A DNA stretch of 64,000 nucleotides, taken from assembly GCF_048564905.1 (NCBI RefSeq), contig NC_133002.1, forward strand, positions 58,461,183 to 58,525,182, written 5' to 3'. This stretch comes from Vicugna pacos. Taxonomy: Eukaryota > Chordata > Mammalia > Artiodactyla > Camelidae. Positions 10,301-39,360 of this stretch are shown here, one piece after another. Numbering within the stretch: position 1 is the stretch's first letter; every line of letters starts with the position of its first letter. The position numbers and the translations under genes are program-made. Below the pieces are notes generated by a model. That model was given only the letters and a program-made list of their open reading frames with translations. It was not told the DNA's origin and searched no databases.

Positions 10301-13300
10301 TGTATTTCTCCCGTCTTTTGCTCTTACAAGTACACTGTACAGTTATTGGTTAAAGAAACCATGGGATATTCAGTCAGGAGAATATAATACAGCCATTAAA
10401 AATGTTATAAATGTATATCGATTGACATGAAAAGATGTTCACAGCGTCTTACTAAAGAAAAAGCAATGTACAAAACTGTGTTTCACATGATCTCATTTTT
10501 GGTTAAGTAAACATTTTTATATGCATAACATTTTGAAATATTATTTACCAAAATGTTAATAATAATTATTTCTGGGTGATGGGATTGTGAGATTCCATAT
10601 ACTTTTATTAGCATTTTACATTGAAAACTTATTGCTTTATAGCCAGAGGGGGAAAAAAGTTTAAAAATACCTATCTGTCTAGATACATATTAAAAATGGG
10701 TGGTGGCAGAGTGTGTGCTTAGCATGCCCTGAGGTCCTGGGTTCAATCCCCAGTACCTCCATAAAAAAAGAAAGATTAAAAAAAAAAATTAACATGCTGC
10801 AGTTAATAGCCTCATGTACTAATCTTTGTCCATTTTCTGATTATTTCTTTAAAGTAGTTTCCTAAAAGTAGAATTACTGCATTAAAGGATAAGAATATTT
10901 ATGTTTCCTGATTTACACTACCAACCTACTTTCAGTGGCAGTGAATTTTAACTCTAGATGAAAGGCACTAGGAAAAAGTAATTAAATGGGGCTTATTTTA
11001 ATTATATCTGATTTAATAAAAGTTAATCTTTATTCAGGCTTAAGCCTTTGAGCTCAAAGTTCCTGCCCTCATAATCTATTTGAGAGAGGTATGGGGCGGA
11101 CTGGTGCAAACAGGTACAAAGGGCCTATGAAGAAATGATTTCCACTGTGACTGCAGCCCAGATCACCTGATGCTCTGTCCCACACTCCTGCCGCCACAGT
11201 GAGTCCTGGAGGCTCTCAGGCACCGACTGCCCAGCATCTGGAACTCAAAGGCCTGATTACAGATGCAGATAAGGGTTGAAACTAAGATGGGACAGTGGGC
11301 CAAGACCAGGGCAGGACCCGGAGTGGACATTTAGAATTATTTATGGGAAAAAAAATGGAAAAAACTTAAGTATAAATTCAGCACATACAGTTTTTTTAAT
11401 TTAATGTTTTCAGATCAAACATGCATATACATGGAATGGTGGATTGACCCACCACGTACTCACCACCTGGATTCTGCATGACCCACATTCCCCAGTTCTG
11501 TGTCATCACTGCCCACATTTACTTACTTACTTTGCTGGTGTACGTTAGAGCAAATCTGATGTTTCATTTACCCATAAATACCTCAATATGTATCTCTAAT
11601 GATACCACAATCATGGCCAACAAAATTAATAGCTGTTCTTTAATATAATCTAATACGTACCTTGTACGTGTTCATGCTCCCCTTACCCCCCAAATGGCTT
11701 TTTACAATTTTGGTTCATTTAAAAGCAAGAGGAGAGGGCATAGCTGAGTGGTAGAGTGTGCTTAGCATGCATGAGGTTCTGGGTTCAATCCCCAGGACCT
11801 CCATTAAAATAAACCTAACTACCTCCCTCCTCAAAAAAAAAGCAAGATGCAAAAAAATGTCCATACACTGCATTTGAGTTACACATCCCAATAACAGTTC
11901 TGGCTTCCTTTTTTCCTTTGTTTTTTTAAATGCCATTTATTGGAGAACTTGGGTCCGGAATTAGCTGACTGCTTCCTCCTGGTGCATTAAACGTGCTCCT
12001 TCCCTTGAGTTTATCCTGCCTTTTTTCTGAATGGATTGTATTTCGGGGACACCAAATGGTTGGACGAGGGCAGGTTCTTTAGAGGAGAATCCCAGTGAAT
12101 AAACGCAGGAGAAATGATTGCACTCCAAAGTTACCACTTTAAAAGCCCTGAGGAAATAATAAATCCAGGCAAACGATCATTATCGCCGGTTGCTAAAACC
12201 ACTAGGTGGAAGCTCCCCGGGAATGTTGCGTTGTGGGGACCAGGCCTGCCCCACCCGATGGACCAAACGTTACAAAAAGCTGACCGATCGACCACGTCCC
12301 TCTGCTGTGAGGCAGGGGGAAGGCACAGACAGTACCGCTCTGAAGTACTCTTGCCCACCTCGCAAAAAAAAACTGCACTCAATAATCAAGCCTCAGATCA
12401 GCAGCATTCTTCCTAGGCTCTGGTTAGTTTACTGCTACTCAATATTGTCATCACATTCTATATTTTTTTTCTATCTTAAAAATTTTTCCCATCAAGTTTC
12501 TAATCTGTAAAAAAATACATGCAGATCATTTGCAGCCGACAGGAGGAAGGAAAGACCATGATGAGGAGGGAGGGCAGTGTGCGGGCTGAGCTTGCAAGTG
12601 GCCTCTGACCTCCAGCCTGGGGTGGCATGTCTGGTCCCCGGACAGGCCCAAAGTCCTGTGGAGACACAAAGGGCACGGATCCTGTCCTGTGGCAAGGTTG
12701 GCAGTTCTGGACCGACAAACCGCAACTCATCATGCTGAAATTTTTGCACACAAAGGAGAAAAAATGCCAGCCATGTGCTCAAACTGCTAGCTGGCTGGGA
12801 CACCAAGCAGAGGACTGAGGGCGTTCTGTCCACGATTAAGGTGGATTAAGGTGAAGGTGACAGGGACACAGCCTCTCTCCAGCTCTGCCCCGGGGTCCTG
12901 CATGGAATCCCAGGCTGTAGGTTACTCGCCTACAGCAAGAGGCTGCCTCTGAGCACTCACCATAAATCCCACCTCTTGTGGTTTTCGTCCACCTGACTGC
13001 TGTTTTGTGTCCTTTTGAACCTTTGCTCCTGCATCCTCAAGCCACCTTCCTGTGAGACTTGCCTGTAACCTGGACCCCCACACCCCAAGTGGTTCCCCTC
13101 CCACCCTCCCACGTGGTGCCTCCCAAGCCCTGCAGATCACAGAAACCAGACGTGGTGCCAGAATCCTACCTGCTCTGCAAGTTTGTCACTGCACTCCTCC
13201 ATCTTCTGCAGCGACCGGTTCTGCCATCGGGCACCCCTGCTCCAGTGCTGCTTCCCACACCCAAAGCTGTCCCAATCCTGCCACCTGAAACCAGGCGGTT

Positions 13301-15698
13301 CCACCCTCAGTATCTTTCTGCCCTCTGCCTCGTCACCCACACTTTGAACTCTGCCGTTTTCTCCCACCTTCTCTCCCCTCCAGCTGGACCTCACTATCGG
13401 TTCAACCACTTTCCTGACAGGAGTTCCGGCCCCTTGCCTTCCATCCCTCCTCCCTGATGAAATCTCAACTTCCACCCTCAGGTCCCAGCCGCCTTTTGAT
13501 GGAGAAAGTTCACAGAGCTCCGGGGATCCCTAGCACAGTGGTTTCGAGGTCTCTCATCGGAGCCCAACACGCTGCCTAGAAATCCTTCCACGTGTCCTGG
13601 CCAATCTCCCCTCCCCATCTCTCCTTCCCCGTCCGCAGCAGCTCTTTCAGGCATTCACCTGTCACCCAGGACTCCTCCATCACCACCTCCCCTGTCCTTT
13701 CCAGCAAATTACCTCACCTCATACATCCCAGGAGAAATTGAGGCCACAGCAGCAGTCCGTCCTCCTAAAATCAGTAACTCCTTTCCTCCAGTCTGGGAGG
13801 GAGGAAGGCCCCTTCTGCCTTGCCTGGGCCGCAGCCACTGTGCTGTGATGCACGCTGGCCCTCCTGCAGGGGCTTTGCTTTCTCAGCTGAATCCTTAACT
13901 TGTTGCCACCTGTTCATCCCTATTAGCATCTAAAGCACTCAGGCCTCTTCTCTATTAAAATAATAGTAACAATAATAAGGTCAGCTTCAGCTCTGTGTCC
14001 CTACCTAGCTATGACCCTCCTTCCTGTCACAGTCAAACTTCCTAAAAGAAGGTCTGTGCTCCGTTAACACCCCTTCCTTCTCTCCTTCTCACACGGCGAC
14101 CCGCTGCCTTCTAACTGCTCTTATATCTGCCACTCCTCCTTTACTGCAAGTTCTTCATCTTTACAAGAAGAAATTCCCCGAAATGAAGATTTCTCTAGCT
14201 GCCGGGTTCAGAAGCTCCTTGCTCCCTCCCCTGCAGCATGTCTTCAGATGCTGTTCTTTTATTCCATTTACACAGACCTTTTGCAGTTGGACTAACAGAA
14301 TTGCCCAGTTTGTCCTTCTGATCATCATATTTCTAAAGCTCACTTCCATCTTTAGAACTTTTTTTTTCCATTCACAGGGAGAAACGACACATTCCACACT
14401 CTGTATCTCGAAGGGAGGGTTTCCCCAGGCTGAGGGGTGGAAGGAGCTAACAGGTGTTCCTGTGAGGAAAGTTCTGTGAAATTAAGTCAAATAACTAAGA
14501 AAGTCATCATACAGGAACTTTGGAAATATTTGACCTACATGCGTACTTTGAGATTTTTAGCTGCGAACTCAAGCTCTCTGATTTGGTCCCTGCTCTCCCT
14601 GTGTCGTCGTGAACACGGGCAGCTGCTCTGTGAAAACTGTTCAGGGCCACATATGTCACAAGAAGAGGTCTGGGCCTTTCAGTGCCAAATAAAGTTTAGG
14701 CAACTTTGTGTTTCAGACTAGTTCATCTTCCTGTGTTGAAGGCTGGAATCTAGATAGTCCGACACTCTGAATTCTGCCCCCAGGCTGTGTTAAAGCAGTA
14801 AAGTGGCCTAGACCGGAGGGGAGGCGAGGCACAGACTTTAACCAGAGAGAACCTCTAACTCAAAACGGCATCAGAAGAAGACAGGGTAATGTCCTAGGAC
14901 TCTGGACTCATTGACCTGCCCAGAGAGCAGAGAGTACATAGTGAAAACAAAAACAAAAGCAAACACACAAAACCCTATTAGGGCAAACCCCAGATATCTT
15001 TCCTGTTTGGTGTTACCTGAACATTGACTAACCTTTCCATCAGGTCACCCATCACCTGCTAGTGGCGTCCCCAGCCCCTTGTCTAGGGTGGGGTGACTTG
15101 CCCCTATAAAGCCAGACTATCCCCTTGGATTGATTAAAAGTAGAGTTCTCTTGGCCTCTATTTCCAATGCCCATGGGCCCCAGGATGCCAAGGGGCCCTT
15201 CCCTTGGTACAATTGGAGAACTAGGATGGTGACTGAGACTCCTCCTCAACTCTGGGCACTTGGGACCTACAGAGAAGTGGCAGGAATTAAGATGACAAAA
15301 GAGGGAAGGAAGTAGAGGCTATGTCTTTCTGGGCCTCCTCCCTGGAGAAGTGGAATTTTCAGGCTACCCCTTAAGTTCCAGGCATGTGCGATCCCGCAGT
15401 TCTGAGGCCCAAGTAGACAAATTGCCAGCATCCCCATAAACCATCCTTCTTAGCTGTGACCTGTCAGACTCTTCTGTGAAAACTCAAGACGGAGAACAGG
15501 TCGAGGGTAGACGCTGAGATGCGTCTGCAGGGTGTGTGGCTGACACTGCTAATGCCCTGGTGTCTTTGTCTTTCAGATGGAGGCTCCATGGTGAAGGCCC
15601 GGGTGCTGACTTGTGTGGAAGGAATGAATCTACCCTTGTTAGAACAAGCCATCCGGGAGCAGAGGATGTACCAGCAAGAGAGGGACAGCAGTCAGTAG
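5950..15698 (+). CDS. TEN1: TEN1, CST complex subunit (three coding exons)
   Basis: TEN1 is the small OB-fold subunit of the nuclear CTC1-STN1-TEN1 complex. CST binds telomeric single-stranded DNA, limits telomerase and aids DNA polymerase alpha in C-strand fill-in. Coding exons are 5950-6038, 9391-9548 and 15577-15698 (89+158+122 nt), which join in frame to 122 residues plus TAG. The translation begins MLPKPGIYYLPWEVSTGQ, continues through VLVCTKLVEP-like and GELEHQ segments and ends QERDSSQ, close to the human protein throughout. Human TEN1 starts with two methionines; here the codon before the ATG is ACG, so the start is one residue later. All donors are GT and all acceptors AG. The introns are large and full of repeats. 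It is co-oriented with CDK3. Confidence 0.96.
6151..6275 (-). repeat. Vic-1-type tRNA-Ala SINE
   Basis: This reverse copy has GAGGTAATTAGGC, GATTGAACCCAGAAC and GAGCTATGCCCTCCCCC. It lies in TEN1 just past the first coding exon. Confidence 0.85.
6363..6470 (-). repeat. Vic-1-type tRNA-Ala SINE, diverged
   Basis: This reverse copy has GGAGGTAATTAGG, GGGGATTGAACCTAGTACC and GCTGAGCTACACC. It lies in tandem with the previous copy, about 90 bp away. Confidence 0.8.
6779..7300 (-). mobile_element. MaLR-like LTR fossil, antisense
   Basis: The start, GTTAGTCACCTATTGCTGTG and AACAAGTCACCTCAAAA, together with GTGGCTTAGCTGGGTGG-like phrases, fits an old MaLR-type LTR in reverse. It is diverged, so the subfamily is unclear. 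Confidence 0.5.
7303..7326 (+). repeat. (CA)n microsatellite
   Basis: An uninterrupted run of about 11 CA units, followed by CATATACACG. Confidence 0.9.
7502..7606 (-). repeat. Vic-1-type SINE with perfect target-site duplication
   Basis: This reverse copy has GCATGCTCAGTGTGCGCTCC and GAGCTATACCCCCC. It is flanked by the 15-bp duplication AACCACAGTCTTTTT at 7487-7501 and 7607-7621. Confidence 0.85.
7980..8137 (+). repeat. Vic-1-type tRNA-Ala SINE, well preserved
   Basis: It reads GAGGGTATAGCTCAGTGGTA, GCTTAGCATGCATGA and GTTTGATCCCCAGTACC, with an A-rich tail. It is inserted in an old L1. Confidence 0.9.
8283..8402 (+). repeat. Vic-1-type tRNA-Ala SINE
   Basis: It reads GGGGGAGGATATAGCTCAAA, TGCTTAGCATGCACAAGG and CTCAATCCCCAGCACC, then AGCCTAATTACC. 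It is inserted in the same old L1 as the previous copy. Confidence 0.85.
9391..9548 (+). CDS. TEN1: TEN1 second coding exon (OB-fold core)
   Basis: The acceptor GCCTCCAG precedes 9391 and the donor GTAAGT follows 9548. It encodes the OB-fold strands, with YDMTQSRVTL, QHGSDQH and GSLYTVLGEL clearly readable. It enters with two bases carried over and leaves with one. Confidence 0.95.
9825..9915 (-). repeat. MIR fragment
   Basis: ATAGATGAGAAAACCAAGGC followed by TCAGAGAGG is the reverse of the MIR core. Short and diverged. Confidence 0.55.
10330..10690 (+). mobile_element. Old L1M-like 3' fragment
   Basis: GGGATATTCAGTCAGGAGAA, ATACAGCCATTAAAAATG and TTATTTCTGGGTGATGGGA match the usual end of an old L1 3' UTR. 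Its flanks (10130-10320 and 10790-10930) look like two halves of another old repeat. Confidence 0.45.
10698..10770 (+). repeat. Vic-1-type SINE, 5'-shortened
   Basis: It keeps GTGGCAGAGTGTGTGCTTAG and GGGTTCAATCCCCAGTACC, then A-rich sequence. The start of the tRNA-like part is missing. Confidence 0.75.
10771..11729. other. TEN1 intron, mostly unassigned
   Basis: No coding segment is supported. 11340-11640 has the texture of an old interspersed repeat (AAATACCTCAATATGTATCTC), but I cannot name it. Confidence 0.3.
11730..11842 (+). repeat. Vic-1-type tRNA-Ala SINE
   Basis: It reads GAGGGCATAGCTGAGTGGTA, GCTTAGCATGCATGAGG and GGTTCAATCCCCAGGACC, then CCTCCCTCC and poly(A). Confidence 0.85.
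12090..12440. repeat. Probable old repeat, unassigned
   Basis: The stretch includes AGGAAATAATAAATCCAGGC, TTGCGTTGTGGGGACCAGGC and AATAATCAAGCCTCAGATC. It has the look of an ancient mammalian interspersed element. No family is assigned, and the short ORFs in it are not convincing. Confidence 0.3.
12441..15576. other. TEN1 last intron, no gene recognised
   Basis: Mixed-composition intron DNA. Short ORFs on both strands lack conserved domains or a splice context. I recognise no repeat or RNA gene here. Confidence 0.4.
15577..15698 (+). CDS. TEN1: TEN1 last coding exon
   Basis: The acceptor TCTTTCAG precedes 15577. It reads DGGSMVKARVLTCVEGMN and on to the stop TAG at 15696-15698. The C-terminal helix (LLEQAIREQRMYQQE) is the part that contacts STN1 in the known structures. 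Confidence 0.95.
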
Positions 15699-15982
15699 AA
15701 AATGGCAACTTCTGGCAACCCCCACCCCTACCCCGGCCCCAGCACCTCCTACCTGCACTGGAGATGCCAGAGCTGCTGCAGAAGTCACAGGAAGTTCCCG
15801 GAGTGCCAGCCTTTGGAGCTGGAGAGAAGAGGGGTGGGTTGTTCATTGGAATTGTCCAAGAAATGAGACTCTAGAGATCACGCACCAGGACCTGACACCT
15901 ATAGCCCCGCCGAGGCTGGGCCCTGGGGCGCTGGAGGCTGGGCCTCGCGTGGGCTTATGGAGGGTTCCAGAAGGTCCATGTG

Positions 15983-15988
15983 AATAAA
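15983..15988 (+). terminator. TEN1: Poly(A) signal AATAAA, TEN1
   Basis: A canonical AATAAA lies 285 nt after the TEN1 stop, followed by a GT-rich tract. The resulting 3' UTR of about 0.3 kb ends roughly 750 bp before the CDK3 start codon. Confidence 0.75.
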
Positions 15989-16761
15989 GCCCTGGTGGTG
16001 TGACAGTGCAGCGTGTGCATGTGGTGCAGCGCCGGCAGGGGCCAGGAGGGGGAGCCTCAGAGCAGCGAGGGGCAGCCTGCCAGGCAGTGAGGCTGCAGGA
16101 GCGCAGGGCTTCTGGTGAATTCTGGGCTGGGGGCCTGAGGGGAAGGTTCTGGGGGTGCCCAAGCCCACATTGGGTGCCCAGGAGGCAGGGGGGTCCCTCC
16201 TGCTAAGGTTCTGCCCTCACAGGAGGCCGAGCGTCTCCAAACAGGCCGGGCCCAGCCCCTCGCCCTGGCCCTGCGGCCTAGGGTGGAACTATGGCTTCTC
16301 TAGAAGCCCTTTCCGACCCCTGACCTCTGCCCCGAGCTGACCCCAGCCCCCTGGGCAGCCCTTCTGGGCAGCCTTCCGCCCCCAAGGCCTGGGCCTGGCT
16401 GAGCAGAGGCGGGGGCTCAGCCATGGAAGTTTGGGCCCTCCTGCACTCCGTAGCCGGGCTCAGGGGCAGCTGCTTCCTGGGACCTGGGGTTCCTGCCTGG
16501 CCTGGGCTGGGTGAGGGGCAGCCGGCTCCCAGCCAGGTTCCCAGGGAGGGCTGGGGGCTGCAGCTGGGGTGGAGGGCGGGAGCCGGGGCTCGGCCTGGCG
16601 GGCAGAGCAGTGTGATGAGCCCTGGGGGCCACAGGAGCCTGGGGGGGCCTGGGTGTGGGCTGGGCGGGGGGGGTGCCATGGAGGCTGGGGGGGAAGCAGG
16701 GGTGCTGTGCATGGGGGCGAACGCCCCAGGCGGCATCTGTTTCCAGGGCAGCTCTGCGGAC
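15989..16761 (+). promoter_or_regulatory. CDK3: TEN1-CDK3 spacer: presumed CDK3 promoter and 5' UTR
   Basis: This spacer is GC-rich and contains no credible ORF. It must hold the CDK3 promoter unless CDK3 is expressed only by readthrough from TEN1. A good acceptor (CTGTTTCCAG, ending 16746) lies 15 nt before the CDK3 ATG, so a noncoding 5' exon probably lies upstream. A dense G-run cluster covers 16624-16693. Confidence 0.5.
16624..16693 (+). other. G-run cluster (G-quadruplex-prone)
   Basis: Seven runs of 3-8 G lie within 70 nt on the CDK3 sense strand, ending about 70 nt before the CDK3 start codon. Structure formation is inferred from pattern only. Confidence 0.6.
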
Positions 16762-19653
<2,892 letters not shown>

Positions 19654-20236
19654 GGACGTTTGAGGCCCCCCTCCCCCGCCTCAAAGCCTCTCTCCAGCTG
19701 CTGCCCCACCCACCTCCCCACCCACTTCCCAAGAATGAGGACACACCTGGGGAGAGAGCAGTTGGGCATCAGCTGTCAGAGGGCTGAGTCTGGGTTCGTC
19801 CCGCCAGCAGGTTAGCGAGTTCCTGTGTGGTTTGTTGGGTTTGACCGTGCCAATTCAAGGTGAGGGCGCGGAAGCCCCGTGCGCGAGGGGCCCGTCAGCG
19901 GCCGGGTCTGCTGGCGCTGAAACAGCAGGTGCCAAGGCGAGCAGGAAGCCTGCCCGGGCGCCAGCAAGGCCCTCCTGGTGCCCTTCAGCTGCCCAGCCTT
20001 CAGCTGCAGAGCCAGACCCTGAGGGGGAGGGTTCCCCTGGCTGGTCTTCTGGATTTAAAATGTTTTGGGGAAGAGTTGAGTTCCAGTTAAGAGTCCCAAG
20101 TTAAGCAGGAAGCAGGGCTGGGGAGAGAGGACATTCTCCTGACCCTGGGAGAGGTCCGGTGTGTGGCTGTTCTAAGTAGTTGTTCTGTCACCTAGGATAT
20201 GCTTACGTTTGTTTGCCTCTGGCTTTAAGAACAGAA

Positions 20237-20242
20237 AATAAA
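20237..20242 (+). terminator. CDK3: Poly(A) signal AATAAA, CDK3
   Basis: AATAAA lies 584 nt after the CDK3 stop and is followed by a T/G-rich stretch. It faces the EVPL signal about 315 bp away. Confidence 0.75.
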
Positions 20243-20557
20243 ACTGATATATTTCTGAATTTTCTAGTGTTTCTCTGCTTATGGCGGAACACCAGGGACT
20301 TACTGACAAGGGGGAGGTGGACAGAGGGTTCTGGCCTGAACTGAGAGGCCCTGAGCCAGTGGCAGGGAGGGGCTGGTCCATGATCTTCTGTGACCAGCCC
20401 ACACATCAGATCCCTCCCAGAGGCAGAGGAGCCACAGCCCTCTGAAAGCACCCCGTACCCAGTGGGGTCACGTGGGAGGGACCCAAGCAGTGCTGTCCTT
20501 TGTGCTCATGCATCAGACAAATCCATTCCATGTGACCAAGATGCCGGGAAAAATCTG

Positions 20558-20563
20558 TTTATT
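20558..20563 (-). terminator. EVPL: Poly(A) signal AATAAA, EVPL
   Basis: TTTATT on the + strand reads AATAAA on the EVPL strand, about 230 nt after the EVPL stop codon. That gives a short 3' UTR. Confidence 0.75.
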
Positions 20564-20793
20564 GGAAGCACTGGTTGGGGAGGAGGGAAGGAAACAGAGC
20601 TGCTGGTCTCCAGGTCAGGGGATGGGCTGGGCACCAAAGTTAGAGGAGGGAGCCCAATACTGAGAACATCTGAGGAGCAGAGCAGCGATCAGAGGGAAGA
20701 CCCACCCCTCGGATTAGGCTGCTCTAGGGGCCAGGGGTGCATGCATCCTACCCTCCCCCCTCACACACACTCCCCATGACTGCTTGGCCCCTA

Positions 20794-36457
<15,664 letters not shown>

Positions 36458-36760
36458 GGTCGTGAAGGCAGGTGCCGGCTCAGGCTGCGCTCGGCCGGTG
36501 CGGGAGGGCGGATGGCAGGCGTGCGTCCTCGCGGGCTGCTCAGCCGGGCTCTGGAGAGGTGAGGCGGCTGGGCACCAGGCAGGCAGTTTCTGGGTGGCCC
36601 CTCCCCGCAGGCGAGGCGGCGAGAGCGGCCGGCCAGGCTGCTGCGCATGCCCCCACGCTCACCCACACTCACGCCTGCTCCTGTACAACCAGTTTGGGAG
36701 GAAAGGGCACAGCCCAGAGGGCGGGTCCAGAGCCTGCCCAACTCTCCGAGAAGGTTTGGA
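36458..36760 (-). promoter_or_regulatory. EVPL: Presumed EVPL 5' UTR and promoter
   Basis: GC-rich DNA with several CpGs lies immediately 5' of the EVPL start codon and contains a GC box near 36720. I see no obvious TATA box. The transcription start cannot be placed. Confidence 0.45.
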
Positions 36761-38889
36761 CTTGTTACACCTACACACCCAGAGGGAGCCAGCAGTGGTC
36801 ACACCCAGATGGGAAAACAGCCAGGCCCAGGAGGGACAGGGCTCCAGACAGACGGACGCGCGGATGCATGTGCAGGCTCAGGGACAGAGGCCCGGCCTTA
36901 GACCTGAGGCTCGGGGTTAATAAACACCTCCAGCCAACACAGTGCTATCAGGCAGGCCCCCACCCACAGCTGGGGGAAGCTCAGGGCGGGCGGGAAGGCC
37001 TGGGCTCTCTGCTTACCACCAGGGTGCCCAGGTCTCTGCTCCATGTCCTCCACTGACATGATGGGGCAGCCAGGGGGCATTTGCCCCAGACAACTGGCAC
37101 TAGGCACATTTTGAAAGTGGTCACCACCCAGCTGGCCCAAGGTTGCTCATCTGGCTGGCTGGTCATCCCGTCCGTCCACGGCTCCAGGGCCAGATGCAGT
37201 CAGTTGCGCATCATTGGGATCCTCAGAAGGGTTCCAGGCCAGCTCCTCAGGGGCTGGGACTTCCCCTGGGCCCCTCCCCCCAGGCCCCCAGCACTAGCCT
37301 GCAGGTGCTGCTAAGCCTTGGGTCCTGTAGAGCCTCCTGGGAACCCACTGTACTTGGGTTTTCCTACCTGCCCCTCCTCATTCCCCAAAAGTGGCCCATG
37401 GTGGCTTTTCTGAAGTTGGATAGAGTGTCCAACAGCAGTGCCAGTTTCTTAGCCTTTTCCTCACATCGAGGGCCAGAGAGGTCATCTTGGGAGCTGCCTT
37501 CTCCTGTAGTGGTCCCCAGGGTCTTCAAGAAAGGAGTGGGTCCCCCTGTTTCCAGGCACTCATTTCACTGGCCCAGCTCAAGAAGCCCCTTCAGTAGATC
37601 TGGAGTCATTCCTGGAACCATTTGTTTTGGTGGAAGCAGCATTTGAGGGGGAGCTAGTGGGGAGCGGTGTAGACATATTGGGTTTGGAGCACTAGGACAT
37701 CCTGGCAGGCCCAGCTGAGAGCAGAAAACATCCAGGGAAGAGATAAGGGTCCTGGGAGACTGGGGAGATCAGGGACAGAGGCCTGAGACTGGCCTTATGC
37801 TCCATGGGACAGAAAAGGCCGGAGGTCCTTTTAGCTGCATCCCTTTAATGAGCCACTGCATTGAATCTGGCCCTGGACAGGGAACACTGGAGTCACCCAC
37901 CCTGGAGGGGCAGGGGTTGATAGTGGTAGTGGGGGTGGGGAGAGCAGCAGGAGGCCTTGACAGGACAAGCAGCAATGAGGAAGCAGAGTGGTTGCCAACA
38001 TTCTCCTCCCAGCTGAGTGTGACAGTGAGACGGAGCCAGCGATGGAAGGCTGGGCCAGGAGGCCCCTCACCCTCTGCCCCAGTCTCTCTCTCCATGTTAC
38101 TCCTGGGTGACAGTTTTCTTCTAATCACTCATTGCATGCCTGCAATCCACTGTTCTCAGAAAGGGGCTCATCTGTTTAAATGACTAAGGGTTCCGGAGCC
38201 AGCCCTAACTGCTGGCCTCTCATCACCAACCCGAGTCAGCTCCTTTCCTTATCTTTGAGACTGGGCAGAAGATGGCCACAGCCCAGGAGAGCCAAGCCAG
38301 GAGACAGCAGCTCTCAGCCCCCGTCAGCCTCCCCAAGAGCTCCAAGCTCCTTCTTGGGAGGTGGTGGTCATGGGAAGCAGGGGCTGGAAAAAATGTCAGG
38401 ACTCAAGCCCCAGGAGCAGGAGCAGTCAGGGAACGCCCCGCTGAGCTGGGCAGGGGAGAGGGCTACGGCCCGCAGGTGGTGAAAGGCAGGCAGGCTGAGA
38501 TCTGGAATATCTGAGCTTTGCCTCCTATCTGGAGAAGCCACCCTCCTGCCCCCTCGGAAATAAATGAGTATCATGGGGAGCCCTCACACGCCCCAGAGGT
38601 TAAGACAGACTGATTCACTGCAGGAAAAACAAGAGCTGAATTCCAGGCGTGACTGTCTAAGGCTAGATCAAATCAGACCCCAGCTTCCAGAGAGGGTTGA
38701 CATGCAGAAGGCCGGAAGAGCCAGGTCTCTGAGGCGGCTGTCACTGTGGGATGCTTCTATTCAGACGGCAGCGACCTCAGTCCCCAAGACTTAACAGAAA
38801 GGATAGGGACAAAGAAAGATATAGGGTTCTAAATATCCGAGAAAAAAATGAGTCATTCATTTAGAAGGCCAGGTTGGTGCTGACGGCCT

Positions 38890-39115
38890 TGGTGGCCACC
38901 TGCACTGTCCCAGCCCCTGTGGCTCCTGGGCACTTGAAATGTGGCCAGTCTGAATTGAGATGTGCTGTTAAGTATAAAATTCACACCAGAATTCAAAGAC
39001 TGAGAATGAAAAAAGGATGTAAAATATCTCAATGTTTTAAATTGATTACAGGTCAAAATAATATTTGGGGTAGATTGTGTTAAATGAAATGTATTTACAA
39101 AAATTAATTTCACCT
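38890..39115. mobile_element. hAT-like DNA transposon relic, left part
   Basis: GGGCACTTGAAATGTGGCCA, TGAATTGAGATGTGCTGT and AAAAATTAATTTCACCTG belong to a common non-autonomous element. The sequence stops abruptly and resumes at 39277. Confidence 0.65.
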
Positions 39116-39276
39116 GCGGCTTTTCAGACTGTTTCTGGCTTATACAGCAGAAGGTTACTGCTTACAGTTCTGGAGGCCGGAAGCCTGAGACCCGAGGGCC
39201 AGCCCGGTCGGGCGAGGGCCTCTTTAGGGTCGAAGACCTGTCGTGCTGTCCTCACACGGTGGAAAGGGTGTTGCTA
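39116..39276 (-). mobile_element. Inserted LTR-like fragment (MaLR-like fossil)
   Basis: CTTACAGTTCTGGAGGCCGG and CTGTCCTCACACGGTGGAAA resemble part of a MaLR-type LTR in reverse. It splits the surrounding DNA transposon. An old fragment; the family is uncertain. Confidence 0.45.
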
Positions 39277-39360
39277 GTTTTATTTAATGTGGCTACTAGA
39301 AAATTTAAAATTACAGATGAGGCTTGGATTTGTGGCTCACATTATAATACTCTATGACTG
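39277..39360. mobile_element. hAT-like DNA transposon relic, right part
   Basis: TTTAATGTGGCTACTAGAAA and TTTAAAATTACAGATGAGGC, then GGCTCACATTATAATACTCT, continue the element begun at 38890. Confidence 0.65.
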
